48,217 nt of DNA from Rhizobium sp. Q54 (GCA_945904955.1 CAMDPO010000016.1:1-48217); one strand, 5' to 3'. Shown: positions 27,827 through 36,006, counted from the stretch's first letter. Numbers and translations are program-made. Notes: generated from the sequence alone by a model not told the origin.

Positions 27827-29123
27827 GGATGGAAATCTGGCCTTGGACCAATGGGTCCACCGCGGTGACGACGAGCCTCTCGCGGACGGCCCCACCATCG
27901 TCAGCCTCGATCGCTGGAAGCGCGACCGCGCCGCGCTGCTGACGCGCAACGCGCCGCTCGGTCTGCGTCTGAAAAGCGACCAGGCGCCGGCGCAAGTCGC
28001 CGCCGACCTCGGCCATTTCAGCGTCGTCGCTCTGGAGTTCCCGACCTTCAAGGACGGGCGGCCGTTCTCCTACGCCAAGCTCCTGCGCGACCGCTACGGC
28101 TACAAGGGCGAGGTGCGCGCCTTCGGGCACATCCTGCGCGACCAGTACCTGTTCCTCGACCGCCTCGGCGTGAACTCGATCGAGGTGAAGGACGAGAAGC
28201 AGCTGCGCGAGTGGAAAACGGCGCTTGGCGAGTTCTCGGTTTTCTACCAGCCCGGCGTCGACGCGCGGCGTCCGGCGATGGCGCTGCGCCGCCAAGTGGC
28301 GAGCGCGCTCAAGCCGTCGCGCCCGGACTTCGACGACCTGACGCGGGTGGCGGACGTGCCGCCGCCCGCCGACGCGCCGCCGGCCCCGAGCCCAGCGCGC
28401 ATCGCCGTGGCCGACGCCAAGGTGCGCGCGTTCTCGCACAAGTACGGCCACCTGTCGGCGCCCAAGCTGATCGCGGCGATGATCGACGTCGAGTTCAAAG
28501 GCAACATCGCCTTGGTGTCGTCGTTCGGCACCGAGGCAGCCGTGCTCCTACACATGGTCTCCGAGATCGACCGCAATCTGCCGGTGCTGTTCCTCGACAC
28601 CCAGAAGTTGTTCGGCGAGACGTTGCGCTACCGCGACCAGCTCGTCGGCCAGCTCGGCCTCAGCAACGTGCAGACCATCCGGCCGGACGCCGAGCGCGTG
28701 AAGGAGCTCGACCCGAACGGCATGCTGTTCAGCCGCCGCGCCAACCTGTGCTGCCAGATCCGCAAGGTCGAGCCGCTCGAGAGGGCCCTCCACCCCTATG
28801 ACGCGTGGATCACCGGCCGCAAGCGCTACCAGGGCCGCCGCCGCGCCGTGCTGCCGGTGATCGAGGCGGCCGGTGGCCGCGTGAAGATCAATCCGCTCGC
28901 GGGCTGGAGCAAGGACCTGCTCGACGAGTACTTCCTCGAGCACGGCCTGCCGCATCACCCGCTCGAGGCGGAAGGCTTCCTGTCGATCGGCTGCATGCCC
29001 TGTACTGATCGCGTCGCGCCCGGCGAGGACATGCGCGCGGGCCGCTGGCGCGGCCAGGACAAAGACGAGTGCGGCATCCACGAGACGCCGGCCGCCCAGT
29101 CGCTCACCAGCTCCGGGCTGTAA
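27813..29123 (+). CDS. cysH: DUF934-phosphoadenylyl/adenylyl-sulfate reductase fusion
   Basis: 436 residues. Residues 1-170 are a DUF934 domain (FPTFKDGRPFSYAKLLRDRYGYKGEVRA, then HILRDQYLFLDRLGVNS). A P/A-rich linker (181-197) leads to a CysH reductase: SSFGTEAAVLLHM, VLFLDTQKLFGETL, ITGRKRYQG, and catalytic Cys420 in DECGIH. Paired cysteines 313/314 and 394/397 are the [4Fe-4S] ligands that mark the APS-type class. It produces sulfite for CysI. DUF934 and cysH are normally separate adjacent genes. The frame through the linker is continuous. It ends the operon. Confidence 0.93.
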   Translation: MPLIRDGNLALDQWVHRGDDEPLADGPTIVSLDRWKRDRAALLTRNAPLGLRLKSDQAPAQVAADLGHFSVVALEFPTFKDGRPFSYAKLLRDRYGYKGEVRAFGHILRDQYLFLDRLGVNSIEVKDEKQLREWKTALGEFSVFYQPGVDARRPAMALRRQVASALKPSRPDFDDLTRVADVPPPADAPPAPSPARIAVADAKVRAFSHKYGHLSAPKLIAAMIDVEFKGNIALVSSFGTEAAVLLHMVSEIDRNLPVLFLDTQKLFGETLRYRDQLVGQLGLSNVQTIRPDAERVKELDPNGMLFSRRANLCCQIRKVEPLERALHPYDAWITGRKRYQGRRRAVLPVIEAAGGRVKINPLAGWSKDLLDEYFLEHGLPHHPLEAEGFLSIGCMPCTDRVAPGEDMRAGRWRGQDKDECGIHETPAAQSLTSSGL

Positions 29124-29125
29124 CG

Positions 29126-29164
29126 AAAAAGGGCGGACGCGACAGGAGAGACGCGCCCGCCCTT
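29126..29164. terminator. Bidirectional terminator between cysH and the DUF1344 gene
   Basis: AAGGGCGG-A-CGCG pairs with CGCG-C-CCGCCCTT (29129-29164). On the minus strand it is followed by TTTTT (29130-29126), a good terminator for the DUF1344 gene; on the plus strand the T tract is weak. Confidence 0.75.
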
Positions 29165-29180
29165 CGTTGTCGTCCGAAGG

Positions 29181-29426
29181 CTACTTCGCGACCTTCGAGA
29201 CGGTGTTGACGTTGTTGGCGGCCTCAAACGTCAGCGTGACCGTCTGACCGGCGGCAAGGCCGGCCGTGTCGAAGGCGGCCGGGAACGTGTAGGTGACGCC
29301 GTTGACCGTCACGGTGCGACCTGCCGCGTTGACCGCCGTGATGGCGCCCTTCACCTCGGCTGCGACTGCCGCGCCGATGCTCAGGGCCATAGCCGCGCCG
29401 ACGATGGCCGCGATCATCTTCTGCAT
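29181..29426 (-). CDS. DUF1344 family small secreted protein
   Basis: 81 residues. Signal peptide MQKMIAAIVGAAMALSIGAAVAA, then a small beta-rich domain: VKGAITAVNAAGRTVTVNGVTYTFPAAF...GLAAGQTVTLTFE. This is the DUF1344 pattern of short periplasmic alphaproteobacterial proteins that resemble OB-fold subunits. AGGAGGAGG lies about 10 bases before the ATG at 29426, a strong ribosome site. The longer in-frame start at 29519 has no such site and masks the signal peptide. The function is unknown. Confidence 0.8.
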   Translation of the reverse strand: MQKMIAAIVGAAMALSIGAAVAAEVKGAITAVNAAGRTVTVNGVTYTFPAAFDTAGLAAGQTVTLTFEAANNVNTVSKVAK

Positions 29427-29591
29427 GGGGAATTTCCTCCTCCTTGGTGGGCCACCGTCCACACGGTCAAAAGCCACTTCCGGGAAGCGGTGAAACAGGT
29501 CGGGCGGCCCTTTGGCCATCGGGTGCTCGCCGTATGGCCGAGCCCAGGCTGGACCCGCTACAGGTGCTCGCTTTTCCCCAGGGTGCGCTGG

Positions 29592-30581
29592 CTAGAGCCC
29601 CCCGCGGTCGGCGACTTCCTCGATCGCCTGGATCAGAGCCGGGCGGATGCCCGGCTCGGGCAGGGCATGGCCCGCGGTCTCGATGAGGCGGAGCTCGCAT
29701 CCCGGCCAGGCCTGGGAAAGAGCGAAGGCGGTCTGCGGCGGGCACAACAGGTCGTAGCGGCCCTGGACCAGGATCGCGGGGATGCCCGCGAGCCGCGGCG
29801 TCTCCGCGAGCAGCTGGCCCGGCCGCAGGAAGCAATCGTGCTCGTAGTAGTGCGCCTCGATGTACGGAGTCGCGGGAATGGTGCGGCCGACGATCGCGGC
29901 GCCCAGAGAGGCGGGCAGGGTGACCGCCTTCTCGGGGCGGATCTCCGACAGCGTGCGTTCGTAGTCGCCCCAGACGCACGCGGCGGGAATGTGGATCGCG
30001 GCGTCCGGGTCGCGTAGGCGCCGCGCCAGCGCCGCTAGGAGGTCGCCGCGCTCGGCCTCGGGCAGCAGGTGCAGCGCTGCGGCATACAAGTCCGGGCGGA
30101 AGATGCGCGGCGCATCGACGAACGCCCACCGCCATTCCTGGTGCGTGCCGAGGAACACGCCGCGCAGGGCAACGCCCGTCACCCGGTCGGGATGTGCCTC
30201 GGCATAGGCCACGGCGAGTGTCGCTCCCCAGGACCCGCCCACCACCAGCCAGCGCTCGATGCCGAGGAGGGAGCGGACGTGCTCGATATCGGCGACCAGG
30301 TGCTGGGTGGTGTTGGCCTCGCGCCCGCATCTCGGCGTGCTGCGGCCGGCGCCGCGCTGGTCGAACAGGACCGCGCGGAAGCGATGGGGATCGAAGAGCT
30401 GGCGGTGCGCCGGCTGGCAGCCGCTACCCGGCCCGCCGTGCAGGAACACCACCGGCGTACCGCTCGGGCTGCCGGCCTGCTCGACATAGAGCGTGTGGCC
30501 GTCGCCCACGGCCACCATGCGGGTGTCAAAGGGCGCGACCTCCGGGTAGGGTTCCCGTGTCGGACGGGTGGAGGATTCCAT
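29592..30581 (-). CDS. pip: Prolyl aminopeptidase (proline iminopeptidase)
   Basis: 329 residues, an alpha/beta hydrolase of peptidase family S33 that removes N-terminal proline. HGGPGSGCQPAHRQLFDP is the oxyanion-loop motif; the nucleophile serine is in VVGGSWGATLAVAYAE; FDQRGAGRSTP follows the pattern FDQRGxGxS. The catalytic Asp is in QGRYDLLCPP and the His in ETAGHALPEPG. No signal peptide, so cytoplasmic. Its ATG (30581) overlaps the divergent flavin-reductase ATG (30580) by two bases, so each gene's upstream signals lie inside the other gene. Confidence 0.9.
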   Translation of the reverse strand: MESSTRPTREPYPEVAPFDTRMVAVGDGHTLYVEQAGSPSGTPVVFLHGGPGSGCQPAHRQLFDPHRFRAVLFDQRGAGRSTPRCGREANTTQHLVADIEHVRSLLGIERWLVVGGSWGATLAVAYAEAHPDRVTGVALRGVFLGTHQEWRWAFVDAPRIFRPDLYAAALHLLPEAERGDLLAALARRLRDPDAAIHIPAACVWGDYERTLSEIRPEKAVTLPASLGAAIVGRTIPATPYIEAHYYEHDCFLRPGQLLAETPRLAGIPAILVQGRYDLLCPPQTAFALSQAWPGCELRLIETAGHALPEPGIRPALIQAIEEVADRGGL

Positions 30582-31155
30582 GGCAGCACCGAAGATACTC
30601 GCTTTCGCAGGGTCGCTGCGCGAGGCCTCTTTCAACAAGAAGCTGGTCAAGATCGCGGCGCGCGGCGCGCGCGAAGCGGGCGGCGACGTCACCGAGTTCG
30701 ACCTGCGCGACCTGCCGATGCCGCTCTACGACGCCGACCTGCAGGCCAAGGAAGGCTTCCCGCCCAACGCCAAGAAATTCAAGGAGCTGGTCGCCAGCCA
30801 CGCCGGGCTGTTGATCGCGTCACCCGAATACAACTTCGGCATGACCGGTGTCTTGAAGAACGCGCTCGACTGGGCATCGCGCGGAGACGGCAAGGAGCTC
30901 GCCTACACGGCGACGCGCGGCCGGTATGCGGCGGTGATGTCGACGGCGATCGGCATCTACGGCGGCGTGCGCGGGCTGATTCAGCTGCGCGCGGTGCTGA
31001 CCGGCTTGAAGATCACGACGCTGCCGGACCAGGTCGCAGTGACCAGCGCCAAAGACAGCTTCGATGCGGACGGGTCGCTGAAGTCACCGGAGATCACCGC
31101 CGAGGTGATGGCGCTCGGCGCGAGCCTCGTGAAGCTGCTGGCGAAGCTCGCCTAG
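30580..31155 (+). CDS. NADPH-dependent FMN reductase family protein
   Basis: 191 residues with a flavodoxin-like fold. KILAFAGSLREASFNKKL is the FMN phosphate loop and LLIASPEYNFGMTGVLKNALDW the isoalloxazine-binding SPEYN motif; LYDADLQ also fits the family. Such enzymes reduce FMN, quinones, azo dyes or chromate. GGAGG lies 6 bases before the ATG at 30580; a GTG at 30568 is the alternative. The stop is one base from the convergent soxA stop, leaving no room for a terminator. Confidence 0.9.
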   Translation: MAAPKILAFAGSLREASFNKKLVKIAARGAREAGGDVTEFDLRDLPMPLYDADLQAKEGFPPNAKKFKELVASHAGLLIASPEYNFGMTGVLKNALDWASRGDGKELAYTATRGRYAAVMSTAIGIYGGVRGLIQLRAVLTGLKITTLPDQVAVTSAKDSFDADGSLKSPEITAEVMALGASLVKLLAKLA

Positions 31156-31156
31156 C

Positions 31157-31954
31157 CTACTTCCTCACCGACGGCGTTTCGACGGGCAATCCGCGGCCGC
31201 GCCAGGCGACGTAGAGCTCGAGCGCAAGGTACACGGGCGAGCCGAGCGGATAGGGCTCAGCGCGCATCGAGGTGTTGCACCATTCGAACATGCGGTGGGT
31301 TGAGCTGATGGTGTGCCAGATCAGCCGGTACATCGGATGGCCGTTGGTCTGGCCCTGGCTGATGGTGTCGCCGCGCAGGAGCATGCCCGGGCGATCGTCG
31401 TGGCACATGGCGCACGAGATATCGATCTGGCCGCGCCGCGTGGACCAGAAATCCTTGCCCTGCTCGAAGAACGGGGCGGCCGGGCCGGTGATGTCCACGG
31501 CCTTGGGCAGGCCGCGCGACTGGTGCGAGATGTACGACGTCATCGCCAAGAGCTCGGGCGACTCGTAGACCAGCGGCGCGGCGCCCATCTTCTCGACGCG
31601 CTCGCGGTTGATGACGAGCTCGAGGTTGAGGATGCCGCCCGACTTCGCGTCGTAGGCGGGGTAGCGCGTCGCGACGCCCTTCATGGTCTCGGCGGCGTTT
31701 TGGTGGCACGAGGCGCAGCTGCGGCCCTGGGTGCCATCGACGCGCCGCCACGCGGCGGCGCCCGCGTCCACTGCGAACATGCCCGGATTCTGGAAGTCGT
31801 CGTCCTGCAACAGCCGCGTTTGCTGGCCGAGGTAGAAGTAGCCGGAGTTGCGGCCCTCCACGGAATAGCGCGCGATCGGCCAGCCCTGGGCGTGCGCCGC
31901 CGTGGCGGCCAGCACCGCGGCGCAGGCAAGGAGGAAGGCGGCGCGGGCGCGCAT
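31157..31954 (-). CDS. soxA: SoxA, diheme cytochrome c subunit of the SoxXA complex
   Basis: 265 residues with signal peptide (MRARAAFLLACAAVLAATAAHA). Two haem-binding motifs: CASCH (80-84) and CAMCH (181-185). The active-site cysteine that ligates the catalytic haem as a persulfide is Cys226 in FEWCNTSMRAEPYPLGSP, as in known SoxA. SoxXA oxidatively joins a sulfur substrate to the SoxY carrier cysteine. The start overlaps the soxX stop (TGATG). It is the last gene of the eleven-gene minus-strand cluster. Neither soxB nor soxCD is present in the window. Confidence 0.93.
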   Translation of the reverse strand: MRARAAFLLACAAVLAATAAHAQGWPIARYSVEGRNSGYFYLGQQTRLLQDDDFQNPGMFAVDAGAAAWRRVDGTQGRSCASCHQNAAETMKGVATRYPAYDAKSGGILNLELVINRERVEKMGAAPLVYESPELLAMTSYISHQSRGLPKAVDITGPAAPFFEQGKDFWSTRRGQIDISCAMCHDDRPGMLLRGDTISQGQTNGHPMYRLIWHTISSTHRMFEWCNTSMRAEPYPLGSPVYLALELYVAWRGRGLPVETPSVRK

Positions 31955-32466
31955 CACTTGATGGTCAGCAAGAACGCAATGGCGTCCTCGATGTCCTGGG
32001 CGCTGTAGATGGTGCGGCCCGCGAACTGAGGCTGCACGCGGGTCAGCCCCTCGGTGCGGTAGTAGGCCGGCATCATGGTGTCGGGGGTGATCAGCTTCGC
32101 GTTGACGAGGCGCAGGCGCAGCTCGGCGGCGGTGTAGCGGCTGCCGAGGCCTTCGAGGGGCGGCGCAATCTTGCCCTGGTCCGGGAGCTCGGCGAGCGCC
32201 GGCACCTCGTGGCAGATCAGGCAGGTGGAGTTGGAGGCGTCGGCGATCACGCGCCTGCCGCGCGCCGGATCGCCGGGCTGCTGGGTCAGCGGCTGCGGAA
32301 TGGTGTTGCCGACGATCTCGACCTTCACCAGCGGCGGGATCGGACCGGTCAGGTGCGCCTGCAGCGGCGTCCGCTCCGGCACCGGGGGCGCCGCTGGCGC
32401 CACGGCCTGTGCCCAGGCGGCGCCGGCGGCCAAGAGGACGACCAAACTGACGAAAGAGAAGCGCAC
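31954..32466 (-). CDS. soxX: SoxX, monoheme cytochrome c subunit of SoxXA
   Basis: 170 residues with a signal peptide cut after AWA-QA. One haem motif CLICH (82-86) and a likely distal Met in DTMMPAYY. The body matches SoxX: GDPARGRRVIADASNSTCLICHEVP, then APPLEGLGSRYTAAELRLRLVN and the C-terminal AQDIEDAIAFLLTIK. It takes electrons from SoxA. Coupled to soxA by overlap. A strong hairpin separates it from the flavoprotein gene upstream. Confidence 0.93.
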   Translation of the reverse strand: MRFSFVSLVVLLAAGAAWAQAVAPAAPPVPERTPLQAHLTGPIPPLVKVEIVGNTIPQPLTQQPGDPARGRRVIADASNSTCLICHEVPALAELPDQGKIAPPLEGLGSRYTAAELRLRLVNAKLITPDTMMPAYYRTEGLTRVQPQFAGRTIYSAQDIEDAIAFLLTIK

Positions 32467-32485
32467 GCGCGGACTCTAACATGAG

Positions 32486-32519
32486 CACACCCCCGTCAGC
32501 GTCGGCTGACGGGGGTGTG
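32486..32519 (-). promoter_or_regulatory. Long hairpin between the fccB-like gene and soxX
   Basis: A perfect 15-bp stem (CACACCCCCGTCAGC 32486-32500, complement 32505-32519) with a 4-base loop. No T tract follows on the minus strand. It may slow readthrough or protect the mRNA ends, giving different levels of soxXA and the upstream genes. Confidence 0.55.
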
Positions 32520-32542
32520 ATGGGTGGTTCAGACGCTGGAGC

Positions 32543-33829
32543 TTAGCCCCAGATCTCGTTCGCCATGCTCGCGTACCAGCCGCGGGCGTAGTCGGCTTCC
32601 TGCTTGCGGAACTCAGGCGTGGCCATGGCCGGGCTGTTACCGCCCGAGCCCGGCACGGCGATGATGGTGCCGTCGTCGCCGATGCGATGCACGCTGGCGA
32701 CCGAGATGCCGTAGTCCGGGTTGATCAGGCTGTAGCAGACGTTGATCATCGACGGCGCCGTCGGCTGCTGGCCGCGCAGGAGCGCGACAATGGCAGCGGC
32801 GGTCACCTTGCCCTGGTTCGAGGCCGAGAAGCCCGACTTCGGCATGGCGCCGGCGACGCAGGCGTCGCCGATGACGTGGATGTTCGGCACCGTGCGCGAT
32901 TCGAAGGTCTGCGGATTGACCTGGCAGAAGTCGCCGGTGGCGAGGTTGGCGAGGTCGACGACGCGGCCCGCGCGCTGCGGCGGGATGACGTTGACGACGT
33001 TGCCCTTGTGCTGGCCGAAGTCGGTGTAGACCGTCATCGTGTTGGTATCGACCCGCGCGACGTTGCCGCCCTGGCTGAACGACACCCACTCGATCATGCC
33101 CGGGTAGAGCTGCGTCCAGGCGGCCTGGAAGAGAGCCTGCTTGGAGAAGGTATCCTTGGCGTCGAGCAGGATGATCTTCGAGCGCGGCTTGGACGTCTTC
33201 AGGTAGTGGGCGATGAGCGAAGCACGCTCATAGGGGCCCGGCGGGCAGCGGAACGGATTGTTCGGAATGGCCATGATGACGACGCCGCCGTCATCCATGG
33301 CGATCAGCTGACGGCGCAACAGCTCGGTCTGCGGTCCCGCCTTCCAAGCGTGCGGCATCTTCTCAGATGCCGCCTCGTCGTAGCCCTGGATGGAACCGGT
33401 GCCGCTGAACTTGAAGTCGATGCCGGGCGAGACGACCAGGCGGTCGTACGCGATCGGCGTCGTGTTGCCCTGCACGGTGATGCGCTTCGCGGTCGCGTCA
33501 ATGCCGGTGACCGTGCCGTTGATGACGGTGACGCCGGCGCGGCGCAGGCCGTCCCAGCTATGGGTGACTTGGGCCATCTCGCCGAAGCCGCCGAGCACCG
33601 TGTTCGAGAACGGGCAGGTGATGAAGTTGGCGCCCGCGTCGATCAGCGTTACGTTGACGCCGGCGCGGCGCAGGTACTTGGCGGTGGTGGCGCCACCGAA
33701 GCCGCCGCCGATGACGACGACGTTGCCGGCGGCCTGGGCGAAGCTCTTGCTCGACGGAGCCAGGCTGGCGAAGGTCGCGGCGCTGGCGAGCTTGAGAACG
33801 TCGCGGCGCGAGTTGTTGCTCTTCAACAT
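32543..33829 (-). CDS. FCSD-type flavoprotein (FccB/SoxF-like)
   Basis: 428 residues. Twin-arginine signal NSRRDVLKLASAATFASLAP, then the FAD-binding VVVIGGGFGGATTAKYLRRAG. Cys72 in TCPFSN is at the position that carries covalent FAD in flavocytochrome c. The second nucleotide site, RTVPNIHVIGDAC, and a C-terminal FCSD-like domain (INVCYSLINPDYGISV) are present. This family oxidises sulfide, or as SoxF supports Sox turnover, passing electrons to a small cytochrome c. The gene just upstream is exactly such a cytochrome (22-base gap), so the pair is FccAB- or SoxEF-like. Confidence 0.88.
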   Translation of the reverse strand: MLKSNNSRRDVLKLASAATFASLAPSSKSFAQAAGNVVVIGGGFGGATTAKYLRRAGVNVTLIDAGANFITCPFSNTVLGGFGEMAQVTHSWDGLRRAGVTVINGTVTGIDATAKRITVQGNTTPIAYDRLVVSPGIDFKFSGTGSIQGYDEAASEKMPHAWKAGPQTELLRRQLIAMDDGGVVIMAIPNNPFRCPPGPYERASLIAHYLKTSKPRSKIILLDAKDTFSKQALFQAAWTQLYPGMIEWVSFSQGGNVARVDTNTMTVYTDFGQHKGNVVNVIPPQRAGRVVDLANLATGDFCQVNPQTFESRTVPNIHVIGDACVAGAMPKSGFSASNQGKVTAAAIVALLRGQQPTAPSMINVCYSLINPDYGISVASVHRIGDDGTIIAVPGSGGNSPAMATPEFRKQEADYARGWYASMANEIWG

Positions 33830-33851
33830 TGGATCTCTCCCTCCCGGCGCG

Positions 33852-34202
33852 CTAGCGGATGGCCGCGAAATGGGCGGCGATCAGGTCGATCTCCGCGTCC
33901 GTGTAGCCCTTGGCCAGGCGGTTCATGATGGTGACGGTCACCTGGTCCGCCTTGAAGGCCTTCAGGACCGTCACGAGTTCCGCCGCCGGGCGCCCGTTGA
34001 TCGCGGGCACCTTGCTGTTGGCGAGACCCTTGCCGTCGACGCCATGGCAGGAATTGCAGGAATTGGCGAGCACCGCAGGTGCCGCCGCAGCCATCGCCGG
34101 CAATGCGGCCGGTGCAGGCTGAGCAGGTGCGTTCTGCGCCACCGCGGCGCCGGAGAACGCGAGCAGCGTCAATGCAGTCGCAGCGACTGTTCGCAACGTC
34201 AT
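33852..34202 (-). CDS. Monoheme cytochrome c, partner of the flavoprotein (FccA/SoxE-like)
   Basis: 116 residues. Signal peptide (LRTVAATALTLLAFSGAAVA), an A/P-rich linker, then a class I cytochrome domain: haem motif CNSCH in LANSCNSCHGVDGKG, and distal Met in TIMNRLAKGYTDAEIDLIAAHFAAI. Size and position before the FCSD flavoprotein fit the electron-accepting subunit. The ATG at 34202 is preferred over an open frame to 34298, since the signal peptide begins there and GGGAGGG precedes it. A leader hairpin lies at 34239-34266. Confidence 0.88.
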   Translation of the reverse strand: MTLRTVAATALTLLAFSGAAVAQNAPAQPAPAALPAMAAAAPAVLANSCNSCHGVDGKGLANSKVPAINGRPAAELVTVLKAFKADQVTVTIMNRLAKGYTDAEIDLIAAHFAAIR

Positions 34203-34238
34203 GTGGCAAGTCCCTCCCATGCCGGGATTGCTGGAACA

Positions 34239-34266
34239 TGTCGCCTCCCCCTCCCGGGAGGCGACA
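34239..34266 (-). promoter_or_regulatory. Leader hairpin before the monoheme cytochrome gene
   Basis: A perfect 11-bp stem (TGTCGCCTCCC 34239-34249, GGGAGGCGACA 34256-34266), 37 bases before the start codon. Upstream on the minus strand is a TATATT box (34293-34298) that could be a -10 element, so an internal promoter is possible. Confidence 0.4.
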
Positions 34267-34422
34267 CGTCCGGCCGAATCCGTGGCCGCAATATACATCG
34301 GTTGGCTTGTTACTGCGCGCCGATCGCGATTCCGCGCCGCGGGCGGCGTAAGACAGTGGGGAAGGGTGGTTCACGGCCCCGTGAAGGCGGGCAAGGCGCA
34401 CCGCGGCCCGCTGTGCGCGGCC

Positions 34423-35295
34423 CTACTCGGGTAGGGTGCGGACGACCCGGAAGCCGACGTCGTTGATGCGCAGCGTTTCCGGCGTGGCTTGGCGGAAGCC
34501 CGCGAGGAAGGCGCGCTCGTGATGCCAACTGCCACCCCGCACGACGCGGCGGCCGCAGTCGCCGTCGTACCAGGCGGTGCCGTCCTTGGGCGCGTTGGCG
34601 AGCGAGGGATTGAAGCAGTCCTCGACCCACTCGGCGGCGTTGCCGGGCATGTCGAAGAGGCCGAACTTGTTCGGCTCGTAGCTGCCGACCGGCAACGTGA
34701 AGAGCCAGTCCTTGCGTCCCATGGTGTCGATGCCGGGGCAGTCGGCGCAATTCGCCATCTCGAAGCGCGGTGTGTTGGCGGTCGTCCACCACGCGGCGTC
34801 GTTCGGGCTGCCGGCGCGCGCGGCGTACCCCCATTCGGCTTCGGTGGGCAGCCGATAGACCTCGCCGGTCTTGTCACGCAGCCAGGCCACATAGGCCTGG
34901 GCGTCCTCGTGACTCACGCACACGACGGGCTCGTTGTCGGCCTGCACGTGCACGGCCGGATCGAACGCCTCGTTGAAGTCCTTGTCGGGATGAGGGCGCG
35001 CGCCCACCAGCGAGAACCATGCGCAGCCCTTGGCGACGTGACCGGTTGCCTTGGCGAAGATGGCGAACTCCGCCCACGTCACCTCGTTCTTGGCGATGGC
35101 GAAGGGGCGGCGGAACTCGACGGGAAACTCGGTGGCGCCGAACTTGTCGCTGCGCGTCATCTTGCCGGCCGGCACGACGACCATCGCAGGGCACTCGGCG
35201 CAGTCTTTGATCTCGCGCTCTTGAGCGCGTGGGGCGGCGGAGCCAAGGGCAGTCATCAAGGCGATACCGCCCAGGATTGCCGCGCCCCTCGCCAT
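34423..35295 (-). CDS. SUMF1/formylglycine-generating-enzyme-fold protein lacking the active-site cysteines
   Basis: 290 residues with a signal peptide (MARGAAILGGIALMTALGSAAPRA), so periplasmic. The FGE-sulfatase fold is clear: CAECPAMVVVPAGKM, NEVTWAEFAIFAKATGH, PVVCVSHEDAQAYVAWL, YRLPTEAEWGYAARAG, FGLFDMPGNAAEWVEDC, VRGGSWHHERAFLAGFR and VGFRVVRTL. In true formylglycine-generating enzymes the segment after RGGSW carries the catalytic cysteines; here it reads HHERAFLAGF. It is therefore probably a binding or structural relative. It sits in the middle of the Sox-like cluster, so it may modify or hold a partner there. Confidence 0.83.
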   Translation of the reverse strand: MARGAAILGGIALMTALGSAAPRAQEREIKDCAECPAMVVVPAGKMTRSDKFGATEFPVEFRRPFAIAKNEVTWAEFAIFAKATGHVAKGCAWFSLVGARPHPDKDFNEAFDPAVHVQADNEPVVCVSHEDAQAYVAWLRDKTGEVYRLPTEAEWGYAARAGSPNDAAWWTTANTPRFEMANCADCPGIDTMGRKDWLFTLPVGSYEPNKFGLFDMPGNAAEWVEDCFNPSLANAPKDGTAWYDGDCGRRVVRGGSWHHERAFLAGFRQATPETLRINDVGFRVVRTLPE

Positions 35296-35314
35296 GCTAG
35301 CCCCCGTCCCCCTG

Positions 35315-35650
35315 CTACCGCAGGCCCGCGTCGATAACCCGCCCATTCCGCATCGTGCACTGGTAGTTCAGCGTCGAGTTGCGGCCGGCGTCGTTGAGGC
35401 GCGTCAGGCGGCCACCGATCAGGAGATTGGCCCCGGCGATCTCGTGCCAGATGGTGTTCTCGAGGAAGCGCAGGTCGTCGGCCTCCTGCATATCCTCGGT
35501 GATCGTCTCGTGGCATTCGGCCAGCTCGGCCACGTACGGGCCTGCACCCGCGCGCACGCTTGAGCCGTACATAGCGTTGTAGCCAAACCACGCGCCAACG
35601 CCTACCGCTGCCGCGAGCGCGGCGCCGACAACCAGATTCCTACGTCGCAT
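35315..35650 (-). CDS. Hypothetical anchored protein in the Sox-like cluster
   Basis: 111 residues. N-terminal MRRRNLVVGAALAAAVGVGAWFGY is a positively charged membrane anchor or uncleaved signal. The rest is a small mixed domain of about 75 residues with two cysteines (AECHET, YQCTMR) and a G-A-N-L-L-I-GGRLTRL core. No family is recognised. It lies between soxZ (29-base gap) and the SUMF1-like gene (19-base gap) on one strand, so it belongs to the operon and probably faces the periplasm. Confidence 0.7.
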   Translation of the reverse strand: MRRRNLVVGAALAAAVGVGAWFGYNAMYGSSVRAGAGPYVAELAECHETITEDMQEADDLRFLENTIWHEIAGANLLIGGRLTRLNDAGRNSTLNYQCTMRNGRVIDAGLR

Positions 35651-35679
35651 GATGTCGGTCGCGATCCTGTCCGCAGAGA

Positions 35680-36006
35680 CTACGTGACGGTGATCTCGCG
35701 GCTGCGCTTGTAGACGCTGCCGTCGTCATCCAGCCACGTGAACTCGAGCTTGCCGGTCTCCGTCGCGGTCGTGAAGAAGGCCACGTACGGGTTCTCGGCG
35801 GTGCCGGGCTGCATGTTCGAGCGGAACACCTCGACGTCGTTATAGGTGACGAAGAACGTGTTGATGATGTGCCGCGGGATGATCTGGCCGTCGCGATCGT
35901 AGTTGTAGCCGTTGTGCATCACGTGGTTGATCAGCGTGCGGATCTCGATGACGTCGCCCTTCTTGGCGGTCTCGGGAACGGAGATTCTCGGCTCAGGAAT
36001 TTCCAT
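35680..36006 (-). CDS. soxZ: SoxZ, thiosulfate-carrier complex subunit
   Basis: 108 residues, no signal peptide, as usual for SoxZ, which is exported with SoxY. Ig-like beta sandwich: PRISVPETAKKGDVIEIRTLINHVMHNGY, FVTYNDVEVFRSNMQPGTAENPYVAFFTTA and KLEFTWLDDDGSVYKRSREI are all SoxZ hallmarks. It forms the SoxYZ heterodimer that carries sulfur intermediates. It starts 11 bases after the soxY stop. Confidence 0.94.
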   Translation of the reverse strand: MEIPEPRISVPETAKKGDVIEIRTLINHVMHNGYNYDRDGQIIPRHIINTFFVTYNDVEVFRSNMQPGTAENPYVAFFTTATETGKLEFTWLDDDGSVYKRSREITVT

